Origin: an uncultured Lachnospiraceae bacterium | GTDB lineage: Bacteria > Bacillota_A > Clostridia > Lachnospirales > Lachnospiraceae | DNA: 14,064 nucleotides | NCBI GenBank assembly: GCA_905200565.1 | Contig: CAJKKX010000016.1 | Span: 1-14,064, forward strand | Direction: 5' to 3' | Shown: one piece after another, positions 7,252 to 14,064 of the stretch | Layout of the letters: the number at the start of each line of letters is the position of its first letter | How positions within the stretch are numbered: position 1 is the stretch's first letter | The notes under the pieces: generated by a model | The model's database searches: none | Seen by the model: only the letters and a program-made list of their open reading frames with translations | Told to the model about the DNA's origin: nothing | Translations under genes and position numbers: made by a program

Positions 7252-8649
7252 ATGGAAAAGACAATGGAAAAAATAGTGGCGCTGGCAAAATCAAGAGGAT
7301 TTGTATATCCGGGGTCTGAGATTTACGGAGGTCTGGCGAATACCTGGGATTATGGAAATCTGGGCGTGGAGCTGAAAAACAACGTAAAACAGGCATGGTG
7401 GAAAAAGTTCGTGACGGAAAATCCATACAATGTGGGCGTAGACTGTGCGATTTTAATGAATCCGCAGACATGGGTGGCCTCCGGTCATCTGGGCGGCTTT
7501 TCCGATCCTCTGATGGACTGCAAAGAATGTCATGAGCGTTTTCGTGCGGATAAGCTGATCGAGGATTTCTGTGAGGAGAAGGGCATCGCGCTGGAGGAAT
7601 CCGTGGACGCCTGGAGCCAGGAAAAGATGAAAGCTTTCATTGATGAGCATGAGATTCCATGTCCGACTTGTGGAAAGCATGATTTCACAGACATCCGTCA
7701 GTTTAACCTGATGTTTAAGACTTTCCAGGGCGTTACCGAGGATGCGAAGAATACCGTATATCTCCGTCCGGAAACGGCACAGGGAATTTTCGTAAACTTC
7801 AAGAATGTACAGAGAACTTCCAGAAAGAAGCTTCCGTTTGGAATCGGTCAGATCGGTAAATCTTTCCGTAATGAGATCACGCCGGGAAACTTTACTTTCC
7901 GTACCAGAGAGTTTGAACAGATGGAGCTGGAGTTTTTCTGCGCGCCGGGAACCGATCTGGAGTGGTTCGCATACTGGAAACAGTACTGCATTGACTGGCT
8001 GAAGGGTCTGGGGATGAAAGAGGACGAGATGCGCGCCCGTGACCATTCCCCGGAAGAATTGTGTTTCTACAGTAAGGCAACGACAGACCTGGAGTTCTTA
8101 TTCCCGTTTGGCTGGGGCGAGCTGTGGGGCATCGCTGATCGGACCGATTATGACCTGACGCAGCACCAGAATACATCCGGCCAGGATATGACATATTTTG
8201 ATGATGAGAAGAAAGAAAAATACATTCCGTATGTGATTGAGCCTTCGCTGGGAGCGGACCGCGTGGTTCTGGCGTTCCTTTGCAGCGCATACGATGAGGA
8301 AAATATCGGTACAGAGGAGAAGCCGGATATGCGTACTGTGCTTCACTTCCATCCGGCGCTGGCGCCAGTGAAGATCGGCGTGCTTCCTCTGTCAAAGAAG
8401 CTCAATGAAGGCGCGGAGAAAGTCTTTGCACAGTTGTCAAAGAAATGGAACTGCGAATATGATGACCGTGGAAATATCGGAAAGCGTTACAGAAGGCAGG
8501 ACGAGATCGGTACGCCGTTCTGCGTCACTTATGATTTTGATTCTGAGACGGACGGCGCTGTAACGGTGCGCGACCGTGATACGATGGAGCAGGAGCGCAT
8601 AAAGATCGAAGAGCTGGACGCTTATTTTGCGGAAAAACTGGCTTATTAA
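7252..8649 (+). CDS. glyS: Glycyl-tRNA synthetase, homodimeric class II type
   Basis: 465 aa from ATG 7252, preceded by AAGGAGAG (7240-7247). The frame is open back to an ATG at 7135, but those 39 codons would translate the palindromic repeat and overlap the lipoprotein gene, so the later start is chosen; it gives the normal family length. The enzyme charges tRNA-Gly in the cytosol. Evidence includes the N-terminal [20 protein letters not shown] typical of the single-chain (alpha-2) form, motif 2 around [25 protein letters not shown]'s core (FRNE...FRTREFEQ), and motif 3 EPSLGADR near residue 330. A Cys-pair region (CKEC...CPTC, about residues 87-143) sits in the insertion seen in this type. 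This is the single-chain form, not the separate GlyQ/GlyS alpha/beta subunits. No T-box leader is seen. Confidence 0.97.
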   Translation: MEKTMEKIVALAKSRGFVYPGSEIYGGLANTWDYGNLGVELKNNVKQAWWKKFVTENPYNVGVDCAILMNPQTWVASGHLGGFSDPLMDCKECHERFRADKLIEDFCEEKGIALEESVDAWSQEKMKAFIDEHEIPCPTCGKHDFTDIRQFNLMFKTFQGVTEDAKNTVYLRPETAQGIFVNFKNVQRTSRKKLPFGIGQIGKSFRNEITPGNFTFRTREFEQMELEFFCAPGTDLEWFAYWKQYCIDWLKGLGMKEDEMRARDHSPEELCFYSKATTDLEFLFPFGWGELWGIADRTDYDLTQHQNTSGQDMTYFDDEKKEKYIPYVIEPSLGADRVVLAFLCSAYDEENIGTEEKPDMRTVLHFHPALAPVKIGVLPLSKKLNEGAEKVFAQLSKKWNCEYDDRGNIGKRYRRQDEIGTPFCVTYDFDSETDGAVTVRDRDTMEQERIKIEELDAYFAEKLAY

Positions 8650-8663
8650 GAGAAGCGAAAAGA

Positions 8664-8710
8664 AATCCCCGCTTTTTGGGGTTTGATGCTTGCGGGAAGC
8701 GGGATTCTTT
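8664..8710 (+). terminator. Probable intrinsic terminator after glyS, overlapping the next promoter
   Basis: AATCCC(C)GCTT (8664-8674) pairs with AAGCGGGATT (8697-8706) with a single bulged C, followed by CTTT. A smaller competing stem CCCC/GGGG (8667-8670 / 8678-8681) lies inside. The right arm is part of the -35 to -10 spacer of the next promoter. Confidence 0.55.
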
Positions 8711-8718
8711 GCTATAAT
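8690..8718 (+). promoter_or_regulatory. Promoter for the phosphofructokinase gene
   Basis: TTGCGG (8690-8695), 17-bp spacer, TATAAT (8713-8718) with an extended -10 TGC (8710-8712). Predicted start near 8725, giving a leader of about 28 nt that contains AGGAGG (8739-8744). Confidence 0.75.
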
Positions 8719-8752
8719 TTTCAAAACACTAATATATTAGGAGGAATAAGCA

Positions 8753-9985
8753 ATGAAAGGGAACATTGTAGTAGGTCAGTCAGGAGGACCGACAGCGGTT
8801 ATTAACTCAAGTCTTGCAGGTGTATTCAGCGCTGCAAAAGAGCTTGGCGTAAAGAAAATTTATGGTATGCACCACGGAATCCAGGGATTCCTGAATGAAG
8901 ACCTCATCGATATTTCTGAGTATGTACAGGATGATAAGGACGTTGAGCTGCTGAAAAGAACACCGTCAGCTTTCCTCGGCTCCTGTAGATATAAACTGCC
9001 GAAAATCGAGGGCAATGAAGAAGTATATGACAAGATTTTCGAGATTCTGGAAAAATATGACATTGAGTGCCTGTTCTACATTGGCGGAAATGATTCTATG
9101 GATACCATCAAGATGCTGTCCGATTATGCGGCAATGAAGGGCAAATCCCAGAGATTCATGGGCGTTCCGAAAACCATCGACAATGACCTGCCAATCACAG
9201 ATCACTGTCCGGGATACGGTTCCGCTGCGAAATATATCGCTACTTCCATGAAAGAGATTATCCGTGACAACGAGAGCTTTGGCGTAGAGAAGCCAACCGT
9301 TACGATCGTTGAGATTATGGGACGTCATGCAGGCTGGCTGACAGCAGCGGCAGCCCTTTCAAAGGGAGAGGACTGTGACGGACCGGATATGATCTACCTT
9401 CCGGAAGTTACCTTTGACGTAGATGATTTTGTAGAGAGAGTAAAGAAGCTGGCAGCAGAGAAGAGTTCTGTCGTAATTGCAGTTTCTGAGGGACTCAAAC
9501 TTGCAGATGGACGTTTCGCATGTGAGCTTGGAAATGCTTCTGATTTTGTGGACGCATTCGGGCATAAACAGCTTTCCGGCTGTGCGGCAGCTCTGGCAAA
9601 CATCGTTGCAGGCGCTACAGGACTTAAGACACGTGCGGTAGAGTTCTCTACCCTTCAGAGAGCAGCAACACATATCGCTTCCTTACAGGATATTAACGAA
9701 GCGTTCAGCGTAGGATATCTGGCATGCCAGGCGGCAGAAGAAGGTAAGACAGGCATGATGATCACCATTGATGTAAAAGAGCGCAATCCGTATCAGGTAG
9801 GATACAGCATCTATGATATTCATGCAATCGCAAACGTAGAGCGTCCGGTTCCGGCTGAATGGATCGTAGAAGACGGCACAAACGTAAGCGAAGAGTATGT
9901 GAAGTATGCGCGTCCTCTGATTCTTGGCGAGCTTACGCCGATGATGGTAAATGGTACGCCGAGACATCTGGTACTGAAAAAATAA
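8753..9985 (+). CDS. 6-phosphofructokinase, pyrophosphate-dependent type
   Basis: 410 aa, starting 8 nt after AGGAGG. It phosphorylates fructose 6-phosphate to the 1,6-bisphosphate in cytosolic glycolysis. The nucleotide/PPi site reads GQSGGPTAVIN (8-18) and GGNDSMDT (111-118); the sugar site reads PKTIDND (139-145) and MGRHAGW (189-195). In ATP enzymes the corresponding motifs are GGDGS and GTIDND. Asp after the GGN and Lys before TIDND are the established signature of PPi-dependent enzymes, so PPi is the likely donor and the reaction would be reversible. GGN rather than GGD is noted as a subgroup variation. Length is longer than the roughly 320-aa ATP-PfkA. It has its own promoter and a strong terminator, so it is monocistronic. 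The ppdK gene downstream uses or makes PPi, which fits. Donor choice is inferred from residues only. Confidence 0.93.
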   Translation: MKGNIVVGQSGGPTAVINSSLAGVFSAAKELGVKKIYGMHHGIQGFLNEDLIDISEYVQDDKDVELLKRTPSAFLGSCRYKLPKIEGNEEVYDKIFEILEKYDIECLFYIGGNDSMDTIKMLSDYAAMKGKSQRFMGVPKTIDNDLPITDHCPGYGSAAKYIATSMKEIIRDNESFGVEKPTVTIVEIMGRHAGWLTAAAALSKGEDCDGPDMIYLPEVTFDVDDFVERVKKLAAEKSSVVIAVSEGLKLADGRFACELGNASDFVDAFGHKQLSGCAAALANIVAGATGLKTRAVEFSTLQRAATHIASLQDINEAFSVGYLACQAAEEGKTGMMITIDVKERNPYQVGYSIYDIHAIANVERPVPAEWIVEDGTNVSEEYVKYARPLILGELTPMMVNGTPRHLVLKK

Positions 9986-9999
9986 GAAATTGTGATACG

Positions 10000-10030
10000 G
10001 GCGGACAGCGAAGAGCTGTCCGCCTTTTCT
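10000..10030 (+). terminator. Strong intrinsic terminator after phosphofructokinase
   Basis: A perfect 10-bp GC-rich stem GGCGGACAGC (10000-10009) / GCTGTCCGCC (10015-10024) with loop GAAGA, followed by TTTTCT. It ends the monocistronic unit. Confidence 0.92.
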
Positions 10031-10134
10031 GTCGGAGCCGGGGGGATGTCCGGGGCCTTGTAAGATAAAAAAATTCATGTGTTTTGTCGATTTTGTGAAA
10101 GATGTTGAGAGAAATGTCGAAAGGACACTGCAAA

Positions 10135-10152
10135 TAGTGAAAATTTTAACAA
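10135..10152. promoter_or_regulatory. Possible Rex-like operator upstream of ppdK
   Basis: TAGTGAA-AATT-TTAACAA is an imperfect palindrome. Its right half matches the clostridial Rex half-site TTAACAA exactly and its left half matches TTGTTAA at five of seven positions. It lies 47 bp upstream of the ppdK -35 box. Rex senses NADH/NAD+ and controls fermentation genes in Clostridia. In such an AT-rich gap a chance match is quite possible. Confidence 0.3.
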
Positions 10153-10199
10153 ACGCACGGGAAATATCAGAGAAAATCAGCAATATAGACAGGATTTTC

Positions 10200-10227
10200 T
10201 TGACTAAAACAGGAAATATGTTAAAAT
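10200..10227 (+). promoter_or_regulatory. Promoter for ppdK
   Basis: TTGACT (10200-10205), 16-bp spacer, TAAAAT (10222-10227) preceded by an extended -10 TGT. Predicted start near 10234. The leader of about 90 nt includes a small stem CGTAC-AAA-GTACG (10242-10254). The rest of the gap 10031-10199 is AT-rich with no gene that I can support. Confidence 0.7.
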
Positions 10228-10323
10228 TATACATATCATAACGTACAAAGTACGGTTTCCGCATAAGGAAAGGAGATTACGTTTCTTTATGTGGGGATTA
10301 CAAGTTTAGGAGGAACTAGCGAA

Positions 10324-12962
10324 ATGGCAAAATGGGTTTACTTATTTAAAGAAGGAAATGCCAGCATGAGAAACCTTCTGGGTGGAAAAGGAGCGAATCT
10401 TGCGGAGATGACGAATCTGGGGCTTCCGGTACCACAGGGTTTTACGATCACGACAGAAGCCTGCACGCAGTATTATGAAGATGGCAGGAAGATTAATGAC
10501 GAGATCATGGGTCAGATTATGGAAGCCATCACGAAGATGGAAGAAATCACAGGCAAGAAGTTCGGGGATAAAGAAAATCCTCTTCTTGTTTCCGTGCGTT
10601 CGGGAGCGAGAGCGTCTATGCCGGGTATGATGGATACCATTCTGAATCTCGGATTGAACGAGGAGGTAGTCGGGGTGCTGTCTGAAAAATCAGGGAATCC
10701 CCGCTGGGCATGGGATTGTTACCGGAGATTCATTCAGATGTATTCCGACGTCGTTATGGAGGTCGGTAAGAAGTATTTCGAAGAATTGATCGACAAGATG
10801 AAAGAGGAAAAGGGCGTGACACAGGATGTAGATCTTACGGCTGGGGATCTGAAGGTGCTTGCCGATCAGTTCAAAGAGGAATACAAAAACAAGATTGGGG
10901 AGGAATTTCCGAGCGACCCGAAGGAACAGCTTATGGGGGCGATCAAGGCAGTATTCCGTTCCTGGGATAATCCAAGAGCCAATGTGTACCGTCGTGACAA
11001 TGACATCCCATATTCCTGGGGGACGGCTGTAAACGTCCAGATGATGGCGTTTGGAAATATGGGTGAGACCTCCGGCACAGGCGTTGCCTTTACACGAGAC
11101 CCGGCGACAGGGGAGAAACATCTGATGGGCGAATTTCTAATGAACGCACAGGGGGAGGACGTAGTAGCGGGCGTCCGGACGCCGCAGAAGATCGACCAGT
11201 TAAAGGAAATTATGCCAGAGGTATACGATCAGTTCGTGGATATCTGCAACACTCTGGAGGATCACTACAGGGACATGCAGGATATGGAGTTTACCATTGA
11301 GGACAGGCATCTGTATATGCTTCAGACACGTAACGGCAAAAGAACGGCTCAGGCAGCGTTAAAAATTGCCTGTGACCTGCTGGATGAAGGCATGATCTCA
11401 GAGGAAAAGGCAGTTGCTATGATCGAGCCGAGAAATCTGGATACGCTGCTGCAAGATCGGAAGAGCATCCACAGTTTGACGCAGAGGCATTAAAGGCAGC
11501 CCAGCCGGTTTCAAAGGCTCTGGGAGCTTCACCGGGAGCTGCATGTGGTAAGATTGTATTCTCGGCGGATGATGCGAAGAAATGGGCTGCAAAAGGAGAA
11601 AAGGTTGTTCTGGTGCGTCTGGAGACGTCCCCGGAGGACATCGAGGGTATGAAGAGCGCACAGGGTATCCTGACGGTTCGCGGCGGTATGACGAGCCATG
11701 CAGCCGTAGTTGCCCGTGGCATGGGAACCTGCTGCGTATCCGGATGCGGCGACATTGCGATGGATGAGGAAAATAAGAAATTCACGCTGGCGGGAAAAGA
11801 GTATCATGAGGGAGACTGTATCTCCATTGACGGTTCTACGGGAAACATTTATGACGGCCTGATTCCGACAGTAGACGCGACTATTGCGGGAGAATTTGGC
11901 AGAATCATGAGCCTGGCGGATAAATACAGAACCTTAAAGGTCCGCACCAATGCGGACACTCCGGCGGATGCGAAAAGAGCGCGTGAGCTGGGAGCAGAAG
12001 GCATCGGCCTTTGCCGGACGGAGCATATGTTCTTTGAGGAAAACCGTATTGGCGCATTCCGTGAGATGATCTGTTCGGAGACGGTAGAAGAAAGAGAGAA
12101 GGCGCTGGAGAAGATTCTTCCGGAGCAGCAGGGAGATTTCGAGGCATTGTACGAGGCGCTGGAAGGAAATCCGGTGACGATTCGTTTCCTGGACCCGCCT
12201 CTGCATGAATTCGTTCCGACCGAGGAAGAAGACATCAGAAAACTGGCGGAAGCACAGGGAAAGAGCGTTGAGAAGATTAAAGAGATCATTGATTCTCTTC
12301 ACGAATTTAACCCAATGATGGGACACAGAGGATGCCGTCTGGCAGTTACTTATCCGGAAATCGCGAAAATGCAGACGAAAGCGGTAATCCGCGCGGCGAT
12401 TAACGTGCAGAAAAAACATAAAGACTGGAAGGTATGTCCGGAAATCATGATTCCTCTGATTGGAGACAGCAAGGAGCTGAAATTTGTGAAGGACGTCGTG
12501 GTAAAGACGGCAAACGCTGAGATTGCGGCAAACGAAAGCGACCTGGAATACAAGGTAGGAACCATGATCGAGATTCCGAGGGCGGCTCTGACGGCGGATC
12601 AGGTGGCAAAAGAGGCGGACTTCTTCTGCTTTGGTACCAATGACCTGACGCAGATGACCTATGGATTTTCAAGAGACGATTCCGGAAAGTTCCTGGAGGG
12701 ATATTACAGCGCTAAGATTTTTGAGAACGATCCGTTTGCAAGACTGGATCAGTCCGGTGTTGGAAAGCTCATGGAGATGGCGATTCAGTTAGGAAAGCCG
12801 GTAAATCCGAATCTTCATTTCGGTATCTGCGGCGAGCATGGCGGCGATCCGACTTCCGTGGAGTTCTGCCATAAGCTGGGACTGGATTATGTTTCGTGTT
12901 CACCATTCCGTGTACCGATTGCACGTCTGGCGGCGGCACAGGCGGCTATATCACAAAGATAG
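10324..12962 (+). CDS. ppdK: Pyruvate phosphate dikinase, frame broken by a 14-nt insertion
   Basis: PPDK interconverts PEP + AMP + PPi and pyruvate + ATP + Pi in the cytosol. The first frame (from ATG 10324, AGGAGG at 10308-10313) holds the ATP-grasp domain: [39 protein letters not shown]. It reads correctly to ...EPRNLDTLL and then runs to a false TAA at 11491-11493. The rest lies in another frame from about 11468 and contains the phosphohistidine site [16 protein letters not shown] and the PEP/pyruvate barrel ending [11 protein letters not shown]. Removing 14 nt (11454-11467) joins them as [12 protein letters not shown] and gives exactly 874 residues, with His454 and Cys831 at the positions expected from the Clostridium symbiosum enzyme (His455, Cys831). 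The inserted bases read as Illumina adapter, so the living gene is probably intact. The GTG at 10291 is rejected as start. Confidence 0.95.
11454..11467 (+). other. Illumina adapter-like insertion causing the ppdK frameshift
   Basis: The bases AGATCGGAAGAGCA equal the first 14 bases of the standard TruSeq read-1 adapter (established knowledge). They sit exactly where the PPDK frame breaks, and deleting them restores both frame and family sequence (CTG CTG CAT CCA CAG TTT). This is almost certainly an assembly artefact. Confidence 0.95.
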
Positions 12963-12987
12963 GCGAAAACCATTTTGGACTTTTGCC
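12962..12987 (+). terminator. Weak hairpin at the end of ppdK
   Basis: GGCGAAA (12962-12968) can pair with TTTTGCC (12981-12987) with one G-U pair, plus an inner CC/GG. It overlaps the last base of the stop codon. No clean T-run follows (ATAAGTTTTG), so termination is uncertain. No better terminator is seen before 13063. Confidence 0.3.
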
Positions 12988-13152
12988 ATAAGTTTTGAGG
13001 AAGCACAGGCTTTCCGCAAGGCGAGTGGCGGCTATCTTAGAAAAATCAATGGGAAGATTTGACCGTTGATCTTCATAAAAAAAGGTAACATGATTTTGAA
13101 CACAATGTACTATAATAGTAAAAGGGATGATATGCGGAGAGCGAGAAATCGC

Positions 13153-13182
13153 TTGACAAGGTTATTCCTGAATGTGTATAAG
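13153..13182 (+). promoter_or_regulatory. Promoter of the attenuator-like leader
   Basis: A perfect TTGACA (13153-13158) is followed after 18 bp by TATAAG (13177-13182); shifting one base gives GTATAA at 17 bp. A second TATAAT lies upstream at 13111-13116 but has no good -35. Predicted start near 13190. Confidence 0.6.
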
Positions 13183-13262
13183 TAAGACACAAAAAAGAAA
13201 TGAGCGTGGTCCTGCTTAGTGGACGATTCAAAATAGGTGTTTCCCTACCGAGTGGGATAGAG

Positions 13263-13287
13263 ATAGCCGCTGAAAAGCGGCTATTTT
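13263..13287 (+). terminator. Attenuator hairpin between promoter and small ORF
   Basis: A perfect 9-bp stem ATAGCCGCT (13263-13271) / AGCGGCTAT (13276-13284) with a GAAA tetraloop runs into TTTTC. It lies about 75 nt after the predicted start and two bases before the AAAGGAG (13289-13295) of the next ORF, the arrangement of a transcription attenuator. TAGTGG (13217-13222) could pair with CCGCTG (13267-13272 region) as an antiterminator, using two G-U pairs. Confidence 0.65.
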
Positions 13288-13301
13288 CAAAGGAGAAAGC
13301 A

Positions 13302-13439
13302 ATGTGTTTTTGTGATATACATGACGATGAGGTTTTTTCACCTATAGAAAAAGGTGCATCTGCTTTTGATGCAAATAGTGAAGAACATCAATATATCTAT
13401 GCGTATAAGGCATTCATATTTCTTTTACGAGAACTATAA
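13302..13439 (+). CDS. Small orphan protein behind an attenuator
   Basis: 45 aa. The ATG is preceded at six bases by AAAGGAG. The same frame is open from an ATG at 13200, which would give 79 aa but would translate through the terminator hairpin and has only a poor ribosome-binding site, so the shorter form is preferred. The sequence is acidic at first (DIHDDEVFSPIEKGASAFD) and ends with an aromatic, hydrophobic helix-like segment (YIYAYKAFIFLLREL). No Cys-pair metal site beyond MCFC, no signal peptide and no family that I can name. The end looks abrupt, so it may be the N-terminal piece of a longer ancestral protein. AT-rich composition and the leader architecture differ from the neighbouring housekeeping genes and suggest acquired DNA. 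Confidence 0.5.
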   Translation: MCFCDIHDDEVFSPIEKGASAFDANSEEHQYIYAYKAFIFLLREL

Positions 13440-13460
13440 GTAAAGTCATTTTTACATAGT

Positions 13461-13501
13461 CGAGAGGTTTTTTCAATGAAAGCCCCTCGGCTAAATTCAT
13501 T
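13461..13501 (+). promoter_or_regulatory. Two mutually exclusive hairpins before a second small ORF
   Basis: Fold A pairs CGAGAGG (13461-13467) with CCCCTCG (13483-13489), one mismatch. Fold B pairs AATGAA (13475-13480) with TTCATT (13496-13501) and AGCC (13481-13484) with GGCT (13489-13492). They share bases 13483-13489 and cannot coexist. Fold B ends four bases before GGAGGTGAT (13505-13513). This resembles leader control of translation, but neither stem is strong. Confidence 0.4.
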
Positions 13502-13521
13502 TCTGGAGGTGATTTTATTTA

Positions 13522-13674
13522 ATGTCAAGTAACCAAGTGTCCACAGACCGCATGGAGCTTTCTGCCGGTATTTTTAGGTTGAAAGATAAATGGTTATATA
13601 GATTGCAAAAACTGCTCCACATAAAACAGGGAGGCGCCGATGGCGGGCGTATATTGTCCGTGTACGCCGACTAA
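13522..13674 (+). pseudogene. Short ORF, probable truncated N-terminus of an unknown gene
   Basis: 50 codons from ATG 13522, with an excellent GGAGGTGAT ribosome-binding site eight bases upstream. The first 24 codons (MSSNQVSTDRMELSAGIFRL and four more) look like a plausible protein start. From about 13594 the frame overlaps the 3' end of the ROK gene on the other strand, and there the translation (HIKQGGADGGRILSVYAD) is simply the reverse of ROK codons. The reading is that a gene start with a controlled leader has been cut off at a junction near 13590. Family not recognised. It could instead be a fortuitous ORF. Confidence 0.35.
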
Positions 13675-14064
13675 CATATGCTTTTTTTCAAATGCGAACG
13701 GCGAAGAGGAATTGATGCGCTTTAACAAAAAATCAATATCTTCTTCCGTGAAATATGGAGCCAGATACCCGCTGATGATAACAGGCGCATCAATTACCAC
13801 ATTTAAATTTTTCATGGCAAACGCCAGATAGTTCAGATAATCTTCCCAAATTTGCGTAAGCCGGGGAGATTTTTTTTCTCTTAAAAGAGGGAAGAATTCT
13901 TTCACGGGCAATCCTGAGGATTGTTCCAGTGCGTTGGCGGAACAGTAGGTTTCCAGACAGCCGCGGTTTCCGCAATAGCAAAGCGGTCCATCGGGATTGA
14001 CACATATGTGCTCGATGGCGCCGCTGTGCATGGAACTTCCCTGATGGATCCGGCGGTTCGTTAT
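13594..14064 (-). CDS. ROK-family protein (sugar kinase or repressor), C-terminal part
   Basis: On the minus strand the frame enters from the right edge and stops at 13594, giving the last 156 residues. The frame continues upstream of the ATG at 14031 with NRRIHQGSS, so that Met is internal. The ROK zinc signature is CYCGNRGCLETY (CxCGxxGCLE), preceded by GAIEHICVNPDGP in place of the usual GEIGH motif. The C-terminus PAIGASLFYVEQFLQSI is a normal ROK ending, so the 3' end looks complete. ROK proteins are cytoplasmic and act either as glucose/N-acyl-sugar kinases or as NagC/XylR-like repressors with an N-terminal winged helix; the N-terminal part that would decide this is not in the window. 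It is convergent to everything else here. No clear terminator is seen downstream. Confidence 0.88.
   Translation of the reverse strand: MTNRRIHQGSSMHSGAIEHICVNPDGPLCYCGNRGCLETYCSANALEQSSGLPVKEFFPLLREKKSPRLTQIWEDYLNYLAFAMKNLNVVIDAPVIISGYLAPYFTEEDIDFLLKRINSSSPFAFEKKHMLVGVHGQYTPAIGASLFYVEQFLQSI

Noticed and set aside
7453..8395. Long minus-strand ORFs inside glyS
   Set aside because: They are shadows of a highly conserved coding frame, with no start signals or domain content.
9683..10264. 193-aa minus-strand ORF over the end of phosphofructokinase and the ppdK upstream gap
   Set aside because: Most of it is antisense to the phosphofructokinase gene and to the strong terminator and ppdK promoter; the composition is Phe/Ile/Ser/Tyr rich without a recognisable domain or ribosome-binding site.
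10291..10323. GTG start for ppdK giving 11 extra residues
   Set aside because: The extra codons run through the AGGAGG ribosome-binding site of the ATG at 10324, and PPDK normally begins close to MAKWVYLF.
10324..12962. ppdK as a genuinely two-gene split PPDK or programmed frameshift
   Set aside because: The inserted bases are adapter sequence and there is no slippery site; removal gives the exact family length.
12838..13062. 74-aa plus-strand ORF across the end of ppdK
   Set aside because: It is mostly an out-of-frame reading of ppdK with no ribosome-binding site and no family resemblance.
13063..13090. GAAGAT/ATCTTC hairpin followed by an A-run near 13060 as a plus-strand terminator
   Set aside because: The run after the stem is A, not T, so it does not work as a plus-strand intrinsic terminator; the stem is only six pairs with a long loop.
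1..14064. CRISPR arrays, tRNA or rRNA genes, complete insertion sequences
   Set aside because: No regularly spaced direct repeats, no cloverleaf or rRNA-like stretch, and no transposase frame was found on either strand.

Overview
The window looks like a chromosomal segment from a low-to-mid-GC Gram-positive anaerobe, most likely a gut Lachnospiraceae (Clostridia). This rests on clostridial-type ferredoxin metabolism (PFOR), a pyrophosphate-type phosphofructokinase next to pyruvate phosphate dikinase, a single-chain glycyl-tRNA synthetase, the order M16C peptidase - era - recO, strong AGGAGG ribosome-binding sites and TTGACA/TATAAT promoters. The genus cannot be fixed from sequence reading alone.

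Layout: 1-765 is the 3' end of pyruvate:ferredoxin oxidoreductase, closed by a terminator. 850-1593 encodes a secreted basic protein with a FlgD-like Ig domain. A near-consensus promoter at 1626-1654 drives a tight cluster: M16C metallopeptidase, era and recO (11-nt gap, then direct abutment). recO carries an in-frame TAG. A three-hairpin structured leader with its own promoter precedes an uncharacterised lipoprotein. A 75-nt imperfect palindrome lies before glyS. Next come a PPi-type phosphofructokinase gene with its own promoter and terminator, and ppdK with its own promoter. From about 13.1 kb the DNA becomes AT-rich and holds two attenuator-like leaders, a 45-aa orphan ORF and a short ORF cut off against the 3' end of a convergent ROK-family gene, which runs off the right edge.

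How the genes fit together: phosphofructokinase, PPDK and PFOR make a coherent fermentative set. PPi spares ATP at fructose-6-phosphate, PPDK interconverts PEP and pyruvate with AMP/PPi, and PFOR oxidises pyruvate to acetyl-CoA and reduced ferredoxin. Era, RecO and GlyS are housekeeping functions.

Main cautions: ppdK is split by a 14-nt insertion that reads AGATCGGAAGAGCA, the start of the common Illumina TruSeq adapter. Deleting it restores an 874-residue PPDK, so this frameshift is almost certainly an assembly artefact. The recO stop is a one-base change from the expected Tyr codon and may be a real mutation or an error. The right-hand 1 kb could be a mobile-element remnant or a misjoin. 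I found no convincing new multi-gene system; the best biological leads are the structured leader at 6.3 kb and the attenuator pair at 13.2-13.5 kb.
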